In this document: positions 9,037 through 16,943 of the stretch, one piece after another
Position numbering within the stretch: position 1 is the stretch's first letter
Layout of the letters: each line of letters begins with the position of its first letter
Source: Nocardia ignorata NBRC 108230
GTDB taxonomy: Bacteria > Actinomycetota > Actinomycetes > Mycobacteriales > Mycobacteriaceae
Reading direction: 5' to 3'
DNA length: 64,000 nt
Assembly: GCF_001612905.1 (NCBI RefSeq)
Contig: NZ_BDBI01000011.1
Coordinates: forward strand, 294,902-358,901
Translations under genes and position numbers: made by a program
Notes under the pieces: generated by a model
What the model was told of the DNA's origin: nothing
Seen by the model: the letters and a program-made list of their open reading frames with translations, nothing else
The model's database searches: none

Positions 9037-9198
9037 ATGAACTCCAGAATTGCCCGCCCGATTGCCCTTGCCGCCCTTGCCCTCTCGGCCGCCGCGCTCG
9101 GCACCGGCACCGCGACCGCGGCCGGCCCCGTCGCCGGGTCGGTCGAGGTGTGCGCGCCGCTGCCGCTGGGCCCGCTCGAGCTGAGCCTGTGCCTCTGA
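9037..9198 (+). CDS. 53-aa secreted peptide of unknown function
   Basis: The ATG at 9037 has a GAGGAAG ribosome site. The first ~28 residues form a classical Sec signal peptide (basic MNSRIARP, hydrophobic ALAALALSAAALG, cleavage after ATA-A). That leaves a mature peptide of about 25 residues (GPVAGSVEVCAPLPLGPLEL and a final SLCL) with two cysteines that could form a disulphide. Tiny exported peptides with a Cys-Pro-Leu-rich mature part are common in Nocardia and relatives; I know of no assigned role. It is a monocistronic unit between a palindromic operator-like site and a terminator. Confidence 0.75.
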   Translation: MNSRIARPIALAALALSAAALGTGTATAAGPVAGSVEVCAPLPLGPLELSLCL

Positions 9199-9222
9199 CC
9201 GGCTAGATCGGTGCGGTGAGCT

Positions 9223-9253
9223 GGTGTGGGCGGGCGTCGGGGCCGCCCACACC
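9223..9253 (+). terminator. Terminator hairpin after secreted peptide
   Basis: An 11-bp perfect GC-rich stem (9223-9233 with 9243-9253, 9-base loop) lies 25 bases after the peptide's stop codon. Confidence 0.75.
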
Positions 9254-9307
9254 GGCGTGTATCCGGTACTCGTCGTAACCCTAATCATTCCGCTATTCTC
9301 TTGACCT

Positions 9308-9336
9308 TTGTCACAAGCGAAGCCCGGACGTGACAA
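9308..9336. promoter_or_regulatory. TTGTCAC-N15-GTGACAA inverted repeat
   Basis: Two perfect 7-bp half-sites (9308-9314 and 9330-9336), 22 bp apart (two helical turns), lie 57 bases upstream of the PucR-family regulator start. The arrangement fits a dimeric autoregulator operator (inference). Confidence 0.45.
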
Positions 9337-9392
9337 TGGCCTACGCGGTAGTTTGGTCACTTGCCCAGCGATCTGGGTGGGAAGGATTCATC

Positions 9393-10655
9393 ATGGCTGT
9401 CACAACTTCCATCGAACCGTTCTTGACCGCTTCGGGCCGCCCGGTGTCAACCCCGTTGAAAGACGTGCGCACAATCTCGCGCCAGATGGTGGTGCATTTC
9501 ATCGAAAACGTCGTCCCCTGCGCGACGCTGCCGGGCGAAGCGCTCGACGGCGACGTCACCACCGTCACCAGGGTCTGCCTCGAGCTCACCCGAAGCATGC
9601 TCGACGGTCGCGACCTCCCCGGCCGGGTGGAGCGCGTGCAGGCCGCCGCCGCCGACTGGGCGCGCGAGGGCATCCCGATCGACACCATCCACCACGCCGT
9701 CCACGAAGGCTTCAAACTCGGCTTCGACCTGGTGATCACCAATGTCACCAACCACGACTACGACACCGTGGTCGGCGTGGCCCGGCGCCTGATGGACGCC
9801 CAGGACATGATCACCTCCGCCGTCTCGGCGGCCTACGTGCGCGAGCTTCGCGCCGTCGTCAGCGAGCACCACACCGCCGTGCACACCCTCACCTCCGCGC
9901 TGCTCGGCGGCCAGAACACCTCGACGATGGCCCGCGAATGCGGCATCGAGGTCGCCGACGAATACCACGTGATGGCCCTCGAACTGCCACCGCACCCGGA
10001 GGAATCCGAGCCCGGCCTCAACGCGAAAGTCGTTGCGCGGCGCAAGCTGCGGCGCGTGCAGGCCGAACTCGCCAACCGCTGCGACGGCAAGGTGCTGTCG
10101 CTGCTCAGCGTCGACGGCGGCACCCTGCTGCTGCCCGCCACCGAGTTCACCGAGCCCGAGCTCGACGAGCTGATCGTGCACCTGTCCACCGCCGCCCAGG
10201 TGCCGGTGCGCGCCGTGGTGATGTCGGCCGCGCCGGGCGAGATCCCGCGCGCCGCGGAACAAGTCCACGAGCTCGTCGAGATCGTGCACCGCCTCGGCGG
10301 CCCGAGCAAGGTCTACCGCCCGCACGAACTGGCCTTCGAATACCAGCTCACCCGCCCCGGGCCCGCCCGCGACTACCTGAGTTCGGTCGTCGATTCGCTC
10401 GAAGCGCATCCGGAGCTCATGCAGACCCTCGAGGTCTACATGGCCACCAATATGCAGCGCTCACGCACGGCCCGGAAGATGTTCATCCACACCAATACCG
10501 TCGACTACCGCCTCAAGCGGATCAGCCAGATGACGGGCTTCGACCTCAACGACGTCACCGGATTGTGTTACCTGCGGGCGGCGCTGCTCATCCGCGCACA
10601 CCGAGGAACGGCGTCGAGCGACATCTCCCCTGACCGGGGTTCCCGCGCCGGCTGA
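9393..10655 (+). CDS. PucR/CdaR-family transcriptional regulator
   Basis: 420 residues. The C-terminal helix-turn-helix (about 365-400; MFIHTNTVDYRLKRISQM) is the PucR-type HTH_30. The N-terminal two thirds are a helical RsbRD-like sensory region (ISRQMVVHFIENVVPCATLPGE, TIHHAVHEGFKLGF) and a GGDEF-like middle domain. Such proteins are numerous in Nocardia and Rhodococcus and usually control a catabolic or secondary pathway. The ATG at 9393 has a GGGAAGGA site 7 bases upstream; a GTG 63 bases earlier is less well supported. It is transcribed alone, with an inverted repeat in its own upstream region suggesting autoregulation. Confidence 0.88.
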   Translation: MAVTTSIEPFLTASGRPVSTPLKDVRTISRQMVVHFIENVVPCATLPGEALDGDVTTVTRVCLELTRSMLDGRDLPGRVERVQAAAADWAREGIPIDTIHHAVHEGFKLGFDLVITNVTNHDYDTVVGVARRLMDAQDMITSAVSAAYVRELRAVVSEHHTAVHTLTSALLGGQNTSTMARECGIEVADEYHVMALELPPHPEESEPGLNAKVVARRKLRRVQAELANRCDGKVLSLLSVDGGTLLLPATEFTEPELDELIVHLSTAAQVPVRAVVMSAAPGEIPRAAEQVHELVEIVHRLGGPSKVYRPHELAFEYQLTRPGPARDYLSSVVDSLEAHPELMQTLEVYMATNMQRSRTARKMFIHTNTVDYRLKRISQMTGFDLNDVTGLCYLRAALLIRAHRGTASSDISPDRGSRAG

Positions 10656-10799
10656 GGGCCGTGTGCCCCCATTTCTGGGGTCTGGCCGCGCTTTCCTACG
10701 AACGGGATCGTTCTTCGATAAGGGTGCACTGTCGCGTCGCGCGAGCCTCACCGGGGCTGACAGCGAGCGTGGGCACCTGTCCGAGCACCCGTGATCGCT

Positions 10800-10830
10800 C
10801 TCTCGATCACCGGTTCGGCGATCGAGAGGA
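10800..10830 (+). promoter_or_regulatory. Hairpin that covers the ribosome binding site
   Basis: A perfect 9-bp inverted repeat (10800-10808 and 10820-10828, 11-base loop) overlaps the GAGAGGA ribosome site (10824-10830) of the esterase that starts with TTG at 10837. When folded it would hide the site, so it may limit or regulate translation. Confidence 0.45.
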
Positions 10831-10836
10831 ACCCCG

Positions 10837-11775
10837 TTGTCCAGACTCCGGCTTGTCATCCTGACCCTCGTCACCGCTCTGGTCGCCCTGGCACCCTCGT
10901 TCATCCCGGCTCCCGCACAGGCCGCGGCCACGGTGCGGTGGGAAGCGCGGGTCAGTGACCGCATCCGCGACATCGGGATCTCCTCGCCGAACCTCGAGGG
11001 GCCCGACTTCGCGGTGAAGGTGGTGCGGTTGCTGCTCCCACCCGGCTGGTCGAAAGACGCCACCCGTACCTGGCCCACGATCTGGGTTCTGCACGGCGGG
11101 TTCGACGATCACAAGTCCTGGACCGACAAGGGCGATCTCGAAGCCCTCACCGCGAACACCGACGCCATCTACGTGCTCCCCGAAACCAGTTGGTGCAGCG
11201 CCTATTCCGACTGGTGGAACTACGGTTCCTACGGCGCGCCCGCCTGGGAGAAATACCTGATGGGCGACGTGCGGACCCTGCTGGAATCGACCTACCGCGC
11301 CAACACCACCCGCGCCATCGCGGGCAACTCGATGGGCGGTCTCGGCGCGATGAAATTCGCCGCGAAGTACCAGGGTTGGTTCCGTTCGGCGGCCAGTTTC
11401 AGCGGCAACGTCGACCCGCTGCACGACTCGGACGCTCCCGGCGAACCGGACAAGCCCGGCCAGGGATGCGCCGCGGACTGGAAACGCGTCTGGGGTGACT
11501 ACACGGCCCAGCGCCACATCTGGGAGCAGAACAACCCCTACACCCAAGCAGCCGAGCTGACCGGTATCCCCCTGTTCGTCAGCTACGGCAAGAACGGGCT
11601 CGTCGAATCCGCTGTCTACGAGCAGAACTCGCGCTTCGTCGCCAAACTGGAGAACACGCCCGGCGCGGATGTCAGGGAACGCTACGACGCAGGGGCCGGA
11701 CACGACTGGCCGGCCTGGTCGTCGGCGATGTCCTGGGCGCTGCGGGATCTGTTGCGCTCCGTGGGCGTCGGCTGA
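10837..11775 (+). CDS. Secreted esterase, antigen-85/esterase-D fold
   Basis: 312 residues with an N-terminal signal peptide (about 1-31, ending PAQAAA). The mature part has an alpha/beta-hydrolase fold of the Ag85/esterase family: WPTIWVLHGG (oxyanion region), nucleophile elbow GNSMGG, and a C-terminal catalytic His in GAGHDWPAW. It may be a mycolyltransferase relative or a cell-wall esterase; the sequence is less typical of trehalose mycolyltransferases than the protein at 33233. It starts with TTG, supported by GAGAGGA 6 bases upstream and by the signal peptide. A hairpin overlaps the ribosome site. Confidence 0.88.
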   Translation: MSRLRLVILTLVTALVALAPSFIPAPAQAAATVRWEARVSDRIRDIGISSPNLEGPDFAVKVVRLLLPPGWSKDATRTWPTIWVLHGGFDDHKSWTDKGDLEALTANTDAIYVLPETSWCSAYSDWWNYGSYGAPAWEKYLMGDVRTLLESTYRANTTRAIAGNSMGGLGAMKFAAKYQGWFRSAASFSGNVDPLHDSDAPGEPDKPGQGCAADWKRVWGDYTAQRHIWEQNNPYTQAAELTGIPLFVSYGKNGLVESAVYEQNSRFVAKLENTPGADVRERYDAGAGHDWPAWSSAMSWALRDLLRSVGVG

Positions 11776-11855
11776 TCGGTGCCGGACCGCCGGCTCACGG
11801 AGGCTGCTCGGCATCGCGAGCCGGATGCGCGTGAATATCATGGGGAGGGAAGACT

Positions 11856-12266
11856 GTGTCGACGGAATGGCTGTTCGCTCTGATTCCGGGTTGCCTGGGC
11901 TCGGTCTTCTTCGTTATCGGCCTGGTCTTGATTCGCCGTACTCGAAAGTTGAAGAGTTCCGGCGCGAAAGCGGTCGGCACCGTAGTCCGATTGGCGACCA
12001 GTTCGGGACAGAACGGCACCCTGTATCACCCGGTGGTCCGGTGGGTGACGGCTGATGGGCGCACCGTGGAGGAACGCGCCGTCATGGGTAAGTCGTGGAT
12101 TGTGAATTTCCGGCCCGGTACGCCGGTACTCGTCCATTACGATCCGGATCGCCCGGCGAAGATGGTCATCGAGGGCTACAGCGCCGGTTCGGAATGGTTG
12201 TTCTGCCTGCTTGGCGCGGGTGTACTCGGCGTGACTCTCGCAGTGTGCCTGGCGGCGGCTTTCTGA
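11856..12266 (+). CDS. DUF3592-like membrane protein
   Basis: 136 residues: one membrane helix near the N-terminus (about 8-27), a soluble beta-rich central part (GTVVRLATSSG, YHPVVRWVTADGRTVEE, PGTPVLVHYDPDRPAKM) and a second C-terminal helix (about 115-134). This matches the small DUF3592 proteins, whose function is unknown. The GTG start has a GGGGAGGGAAG site. It is a stand-alone gene. Confidence 0.8.
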   Translation: MSTEWLFALIPGCLGSVFFVIGLVLIRRTRKLKSSGAKAVGTVVRLATSSGQNGTLYHPVVRWVTADGRTVEERAVMGKSWIVNFRPGTPVLVHYDPDRPAKMVIEGYSAGSEWLFCLLGAGVLGVTLAVCLAAAF

Positions 12267-12346
12267 GCCCGGCGGCCCTTTCGCTCATGGTGATCAGATA
12301 GCGGCATTTCGGAACAAAGCCTCCCGAGGGCCCGGCTGGACCGGGC

Positions 12347-12885
12347 ATGACTCTCGGAATCGCGCTCGCCGTCGAAAACGCCACCAACTACGTCGACGAC
12401 ATCGTCGAGCAGGCACGCTGTGTCGCCGAACAGGGTATGCCCGCGGTGTGGTTCGGGCAGCGGATGGACTACAACTTCCCCATCCTCGCCGCGATCGTCG
12501 AACGTGAGGCACCTGCCGGACCCAGGACGCTGAGCGAACACATCGTTCCCGAAATCATCGAGGCGGCAACCATTCCCCGCGGATCGTCGCTTTCGTGCCT
12601 GCCGTCGTCACCGCGGATGTCGAGTCGGCCCATTCCGAAGCGTTGCGGCACTTTGCCTTCTATGAGCAGATCCCGTCCTATCGCCGCGTCCTCGACCTCG
12701 AAAGAGTCGCCAGAGCGGCAGAACTCGCACTGATCGGTGATGAGGAGACCGTCGCCGCGGGCATCGGCCGCTACTTCGACGCAGGCGCCACCGAAGTCGT
12801 CCTCACCGCGACCGACCTCACCGGCCCGGCCGACCACCGCCCTAGTGGGCGAAATGGCCAGACGGGGCTCCGCTGCCATCAGAAT
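12347..12885 (+). pseudogene. Decayed LLM-class (F420/flavin) oxidoreductase
   Basis: Three pieces of one luciferase-like-monooxygenase-family protein are spread over two frames. Frame 2 gives the N-terminus (NYVDDIVEQARCVAEQGMPAVWFGQRMDY) and then jumps after AAIVERE straight into a C-terminal motif (GPRTLSEHIVPEIIEAA), so about 120 central residues are missing. Near 12575 the reading moves to frame 1 (VPAVVTADVESAHSEALRHF, LALIGDEETVAAGIGRYFDAG). Near 12840 it moves back to frame 2 (LVGEMARRG). One internal deletion plus two frameshifts mean it cannot be functional. It still retains a start codon. Confidence 0.85.
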
Positions 12886-12958
12886 GTCATGTCTGAGGCC
12901 GCGAGTCCCGGGTAAGCAACCGGCTGAGGCGAGTCGAGAACGAGAGGAGTTCGATCTC

Positions 12959-14050
12959 GTGGAAGACCTGTTGCGGCCGATGCTCGTGGTGTTCGGCACG
13001 ATCGCGATCACCGTGGCCGCCGGCCTGGCGATCGACCGGCTGCTGCGCTACAGCGCCCGCCGCCGTCCCGGTGTCCACCTGAATTCGGTACGCCGGGTCC
13101 GGGTGCCCCTCCAATTACTGCTCGGCACACTGCTTTTGCGTGCCCTCTACCCCTTGGCCGACGTGGATCCACGCCGCGACACGGTGGTCCAGAATTTCCT
13201 CGCCACCGCCGCGCTGATCGCGGCGGCGTGGTTGGTGATTCGCGCCACCGATGCCGTCGCCGAGCATCTGCTGCGCCGCTATGCCCAACGCACAACCGAG
13301 GTTTCACGGGTGCGGCAGTTGCGCACCCAACTCGGACTGGTGCGCCGCATCATCACCTCGGTGCTCGTCGTCACCACCGCGGCGGTCGTGATCCTGCTGC
13401 TGTTCCCCAGCCTGCGCACACTCGGCACGTCGATGCTCGCCTCGGCGGGCGTCATCGGCATCATCGCGGGCGTGGCCGCCCAATCCACCCTGAGCAACCT
13501 GATGGCCGGGCTGCAGATCGCCTTCGGCGACTCGGTCAAGATCGGCGACACGGTGGTCGTCGAAGGCGAATGGGGCGTGGTCGAGGACATCACCCTCGCC
13601 TTCCTCACCGTCCGCATCTGGGACGACCGCCGCCTCACCATGCCGGTCTCCTACTTCAACAGCAAGCCCTACGAGAACTGGTCACGCGGCGGCTCCGAAG
13701 TCACCGGCACCGTCGCCCTTCACCTCGACCACTCCACCCCCATCCCCGCCCTCCGCGAACACCTGCACACCTACCTGCGCCAACGCCCCGACTGGGACGG
13801 CCGCACCTGGAGCCTGCTCGTCACCGACAGCACCCCGACCAACATCGTCGTCCGCGCCGCCATGTCCGCCGCCGACGCCGACGACGCCTGGACTCTGCGC
13901 TGCGCCGTCCGCGAGCAACTCCTCACCTGGCTCTCCGACCATCACCCCCACGCCCTCCCCAAAATCCCCACCCTCATCACCAACCCCACCGACACACTCC
14001 CCGAACCAGTCTCGACCTCGTCCCGAAACGGCCATCTACCAGCCGATTAG
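12959..14050 (+). CDS. MscS-family mechanosensitive ion channel
   Basis: 363 residues. There are four hydrophobic segments (about 7-24, 46-64, 78-95 and 128-152), the last leading into the pore helix region LASAGVIGIIAGVAAQSTLSN, and then the conserved beta domain (FGDSVKIGDTVVVEGEWGVVEDITLAFLTVR split as FGDSVKIGD and VVEDITL motifs, MPVSYFNSKPYENWSR). This is the MscS fold, which opens on hypo-osmotic shock. The GTG start at 12959 follows GAGAGGAG. The C-terminal ~40 residues are Pro/Thr-rich and variable. It is transcribed toward the tRNA gene. Confidence 0.92.
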   Translation: MEDLLRPMLVVFGTIAITVAAGLAIDRLLRYSARRRPGVHLNSVRRVRVPLQLLLGTLLLRALYPLADVDPRRDTVVQNFLATAALIAAAWLVIRATDAVAEHLLRRYAQRTTEVSRVRQLRTQLGLVRRIITSVLVVTTAAVVILLLFPSLRTLGTSMLASAGVIGIIAGVAAQSTLSNLMAGLQIAFGDSVKIGDTVVVEGEWGVVEDITLAFLTVRIWDDRRLTMPVSYFNSKPYENWSRGGSEVTGTVALHLDHSTPIPALREHLHTYLRQRPDWDGRTWSLLVTDSTPTNIVVRAAMSAADADDAWTLRCAVREQLLTWLSDHHPHALPKIPTLITNPTDTLPEPVSTSSRNGHLPAD

Positions 14051-14107
14051 TACTCACACGGACTGTTGCGGTAATCTTTCCGAGCACCCGGCGACGGGGG
14101 CAAGGAA

Positions 14108-14181
14108 CGGGCTGTGGCGCAGCTTGGTAGCGCACCTGACTGGGGGTCAGGTGGTCGCAGGTTCAAATCCTGTCAGCCCGA
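14108..14181 (+). tRNA. tRNA-Pro (GGG)
   Basis: A full cloverleaf can be drawn. The 7-bp acceptor stem pairs CGGGCTG (14108-14114) with CAGCCCG (14174-14180), the discriminator is A, the D arm is closed by GCGC pairs, and the T arm is GCAGG TTCAAAT CCTGT. The anticodon stem CCTGA/TCAGG holds the loop CTGGGGG, giving anticodon GGG (Pro, CCC/CCU). CCA is not encoded. Confidence 0.95.
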
Positions 14182-14187
14182 CAGTGG

Positions 14188-14220
14188 AAACCCCTCTGAC
14201 CTGAGTCGGAGGGGTTTTCT
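14188..14220 (+). terminator. Rho-independent terminator of tRNA-Pro
   Basis: A 13-bp stem with one G-U pair (14188-14200 with 14205-14217) and a 4-base loop CTGA is followed by a short T-rich run (TTTTCTTG). It lies 6 bases after the tRNA. Confidence 0.88.
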
Positions 14221-14437
14221 TGTGTCCGGGATTCGACGTGGTTTGCCCGAACCGCACAGAAATCCCACATTAATGCTTGAACCGATCGGTAGAGGGCCGT
14301 TCTCGGGGCCCGTTCGCGTAGAGCTGAGGTGGAACAACCGGTCAGCAGCCGACCTCCTCCGGACAGTGACACGTCGTCGTACGGCGGTTCAGCGCTGCGG
14401 CTACGCTCCGATCTGTGACGTGGACGGCGGCAGTCTC

Positions 14438-15073
14438 GTGAGTAGAAGCGGTGTGGTCGAGGCAGCACGCGTCGCCTTGTCCGCACAGCACCCGGCCGGC
14501 TCGTCGGAGCCGTGTGCCTATGCCGTCGTGAGGATGTTCGACGCCACCGTGGGGATCGCCTATCTACCCGACGTCCAGGAAATCGAACGCCGCCGACGGC
14601 TCGGTCTCGGCGCGGTCACCCGATTGGACCTGTTGGACGCTGTGATGAATTTGCCGGTCGGGCTGCCGATCTCCGTCGGTGATCTCACCAGCCGTGAGCG
14701 CCGGGTCATCGGGCAGGCGCCGGCCGGCGTCGTCGAGGTCGAGGGCGGCAACTACGTCCGACGTGCCAGGGCGCCGATATCGGCCCGGTTGGCCGTGGTG
14801 GCGAGCCGAACATGGCAGGAAGGGCTGCGCTCGGCGGGTCGGTTCGCCCCGTTCTGTAGCCGTGCGATGCTCCTGCGATCGATCCCGACCGATCTCGCGG
14901 AAGCGCAGATGCAAGCCTCGTTCTTCGGGATCGGCATCTGCGTGTCCGACGCATCCGGGCCGCGAACGCTCGTCGAACCGCAACTGTATGTGCGACAACG
15001 ACATTCGTGCGGCCAGTGGTTGTTCGCCGAGAAGCTGTACGAGAAGACTAGCGCGTCCGAACTCGCGCGGTAG
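14438..15073 (+). CDS. Unrecognised 211-aa protein next to the TGT-like gene
   Basis: I do not recognise the family. The coding signal is clear from codon use (G/C third positions) and from domain-like sequence: CAYAVVRMFDATVGIAYLP, GAVTRLDLLDAVMNLPVGLP, then a C-terminal half ending HSCGQWLFAEKLYEK. It is soluble, without signal or membrane segments, and rich in Arg. The GTG at 14438 was chosen because conserved-looking sequence begins soon after it; GTG 14420 is also possible, and reading further upstream would run through the tRNA terminator. The last 26 bases overlap, tail to tail, the TGT-like gene on the other strand. It lies 256 bases after tRNA-Pro, so it may be part of an inserted accessory segment. 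Confidence 0.6.
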   Translation: MSRSGVVEAARVALSAQHPAGSSEPCAYAVVRMFDATVGIAYLPDVQEIERRRRLGLGAVTRLDLLDAVMNLPVGLPISVGDLTSRERRVIGQAPAGVVEVEGGNYVRRARAPISARLAVVASRTWQEGLRSAGRFAPFCSRAMLLRSIPTDLAEAQMQASFFGIGICVSDASGPRTLVEPQLYVRQRHSCGQWLFAEKLYEKTSASELAR

Positions 15074-16205
15074 TTCCCGGCATCGGCCACCACTCGGGTA
15101 GCTCTGCCCAGGAACGCAGAGTACTCGGCGGCTGGAACGCACCGGGCTGCCTGATCCGTGCATTGAGCACCGCGGCGTAATCCACGGCTGCCGAGCAAAG
15201 GGTCTTCCACCAGGTGGCCCGCCCGTCCACTGTCGGCTGGTCGTAGAGGTCGTTCGCCCACGACGCCCACACGTGCACATTGTGGCGGTGCGCGTCGAGA
15301 GTTTCGTCCCGGCCGACGAACCGGTCCATCGGCCGTCCCTGACACGACAGGCACGCACACACCGGCGGCCGGCTGTCGGCGAACCGCTCGACGAGCGTCG
15401 AGCCCTTGTAGAAGGACATCAGTTCGGCGAGCAATACGCTCGGTGAGGGGTCGTTCCCCCCGCCGAACGACCGCTGTCCGAAGGGGATGACGTGGCGAAG
15501 GCTGCCGCCGGTGCCGAGGGACGTCGCGTAGGCGCCGTGACTCATGGCGTCGAAGCCGGTGAGATCTGTTCGCAGCACGGCGACATCGCCTCCCTCGGCC
15601 ACGAGTCGACGCAAATTCTGGACCGCCTCCGCGTTTCTTCGCATAGGGTCGAACTGTCCACCGAGCAGCACCGCCTTGGGCCGGTCGAGCCCGGCGGCTG
15701 CCGTGATGAGGTGGTCGATGTGATCGTCGCGCAGCCAGGCGATATCGATCGGCAGACTGACGATGACATCGTCGCGCCCGATCCGGTCGGCCGTACGGAT
15801 CACCGCCCTCAGCGCGTCATCATTCCCGGCGCCGAGGTAGCCGGTCGGCGTCAGCGCCAGGTCCGCCCCGCAGTCGCGCTGAGCTTGCAAGTAGTCGTCG
15901 AGCGACAGCGGGAACAGATGTTGCGACTCGTCGTCATCGAGCACGAAAGGCTCTTGCTCGGTGGCCAGGGCACGGCGGTACCCTTCGGGATCCCGGAGCA
16001 GCAGCAGGTCCGGATGCTCGCGGCGCAGGGTCTTGATTCCGGCGGCCGCCGTCTTGCCCGTCAGCACCAGCCCAGCGACAGGGGTGGGAAGGGACACGAG
16101 CGCGCGGGCGGTATGCATGTTGGCGTGCAACAGGATTCGATCGTGCAGCACGGACACCGGCTCCGGCAGCGGCGTAGGCCCGGACCGGCGCGCGATGTCG
16201 GGCAC
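15048..16205 (-). CDS. TGT/DpdA-like base-exchange enzyme, orphan
   Basis: 385 residues, soluble, TIM-barrel-like. The C-terminal half has the zinc-site signature of archaeal tRNA-guanine transglycosylase and of the DNA-modifying DpdA family: Cys283-x-Cys285-xx-Cys288 (PVCACLSCQ), then about 20 residues later HRHNVHV, corresponding to the conserved HNLHV of archaeal TGT. GFDAMSHGAYA (about 217-227) may correspond to the nucleophile region (GVDLFDS in archaeal TGT). The start chosen is GTG 16205, which has a GGAGG site 10 bases upstream; the frame opens 33 codons further up without one. No PreQ0 or queuosine genes and no other Dpd genes are nearby. Family placement is by motif only; the target (tRNA, DNA or other) is unknown. 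Confidence 0.65.
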   Translation of the reverse strand: MPDIARRSGPTPLPEPVSVLHDRILLHANMHTARALVSLPTPVAGLVLTGKTAAAGIKTLRREHPDLLLLRDPEGYRRALATEQEPFVLDDDESQHLFPLSLDDYLQAQRDCGADLALTPTGYLGAGNDDALRAVIRTADRIGRDDVIVSLPIDIAWLRDDHIDHLITAAAGLDRPKAVLLGGQFDPMRRNAEAVQNLRRLVAEGGDVAVLRTDLTGFDAMSHGAYATSLGTGGSLRHVIPFGQRSFGGGNDPSPSVLLAELMSFYKGSTLVERFADSRPPVCACLSCQGRPMDRFVGRDETLDAHRHNVHVWASWANDLYDQPTVDGRATWWKTLCSAAVDYAAVLNARIRQPGAFQPPSTLRSWAELPEWWPMPGTTARVRTR

Positions 16206-16653
16206 CTCGGCTCCACCTCCGTATCCATTCGATCCACGCATCCTCGTCATCGAACGACCACCCCCATTTGCCTCGCCGACCGGCTCCGAAAACGATTGTC
16301 CCAAGCCGACGGTGCCTTCCGCGCCTCATCGCGTGAACGACGGGAATCCGTCTCAGCAGAGGCACCACCGCCCTTACGAGCCCGACGGCCACCGAGTACG
16401 CGTACGACGCAACCGCACCGCAAGACGCACGACGAAATCCCTCTGACACCGAGTCAGAGGGATTTCGCTTCTTGCCGTTTCGACGTCGGTCAAAGTCCAG
16501 AGAACGTTTTTGGACTTCGTCGCCTGCCTAGGGCGCGAGCCGGCGCCCGGCGCGTAGCGCTCGTGACCGCGCAATCACCGCGAGGACGCGCTTGTTGCTC
16601 GCCGGCCGAACCGACCGGGTCGGTCCGGCCGGTTCGCGGGCGTGATCGCGTAG
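16206..16653. other. 448-bp non-coding stretch
   Basis: No supportable gene. It holds the upstream region of the TGT-like gene, a strong hairpin (16433-16467) and, beyond it, about 190 bases before the DUF2795 stop in which I see no feature. Confidence 0.55.
16433..16467. terminator. 15-bp hairpin similar to the tRNA-Pro terminator
   Basis: A perfect 15-bp stem (16433-16447 with 16453-16467) has the 5-base loop ACCGA and is followed on the plus strand by GCTTCTTG. The core CCCTCTGAC...GAGTC.GAGGG is shared with the tRNA-Pro terminator 2.2 kb away. It can terminate transcription from the DUF2795 side or mark an old duplication. Confidence 0.65.
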
Positions 16654-16839
16654 TCAGGAAATCGCTTGGCTTACGGCGTTGGGCCCGTCGAACGTGCGGT
16701 CGGGCAGGTCCTGCAAAGCGTCGAGGATGTCGGAATCCGCACCGTTGCTGCGGGCGGTGTTCACGATGCCGTCGCGATCGCACGGGTAGTCGATGCCGGA
16801 CAGGTACTTCTGGACCTGGATCGGGTTGATCTGGCTCAT
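16654..16839 (-). CDS. DUF2795 domain protein
   Basis: 61 residues: VQKYLSGIDYPCDRDGIVNTA followed by LQDLPDRTFDGPNAVSQAI, the full DUF2795 pattern (a small helical domain common in actinomycetes, function unknown). The ATG at 16839 has GAAGGGAG 6 bases upstream. It is transcribed alone, 104 bases downstream of the glycosyltransferase stop. Confidence 0.88.
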   Translation of the reverse strand: MSQINPIQVQKYLSGIDYPCDRDGIVNTARSNGADSDILDALQDLPDRTFDGPNAVSQAIS

Positions 16840-16943
16840 GCTGTGCTCCCTTCGGTTGGATTAGCGGACAACGTGGGGGCCTTACCACCGCGCTCGGTTT
16901 CTAAGCAGGTGCGAAGAGGTCGATGGTTCGTGAGGCACGCCGA

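Noticed and set aside
15492..16829. 445-codon plus-strand frame across the TGT-like gene and the non-coding stretch
   Set aside because: The minus strand has the zinc-site motif, a GGAGG start and matching codon use; the plus frame has none of these.
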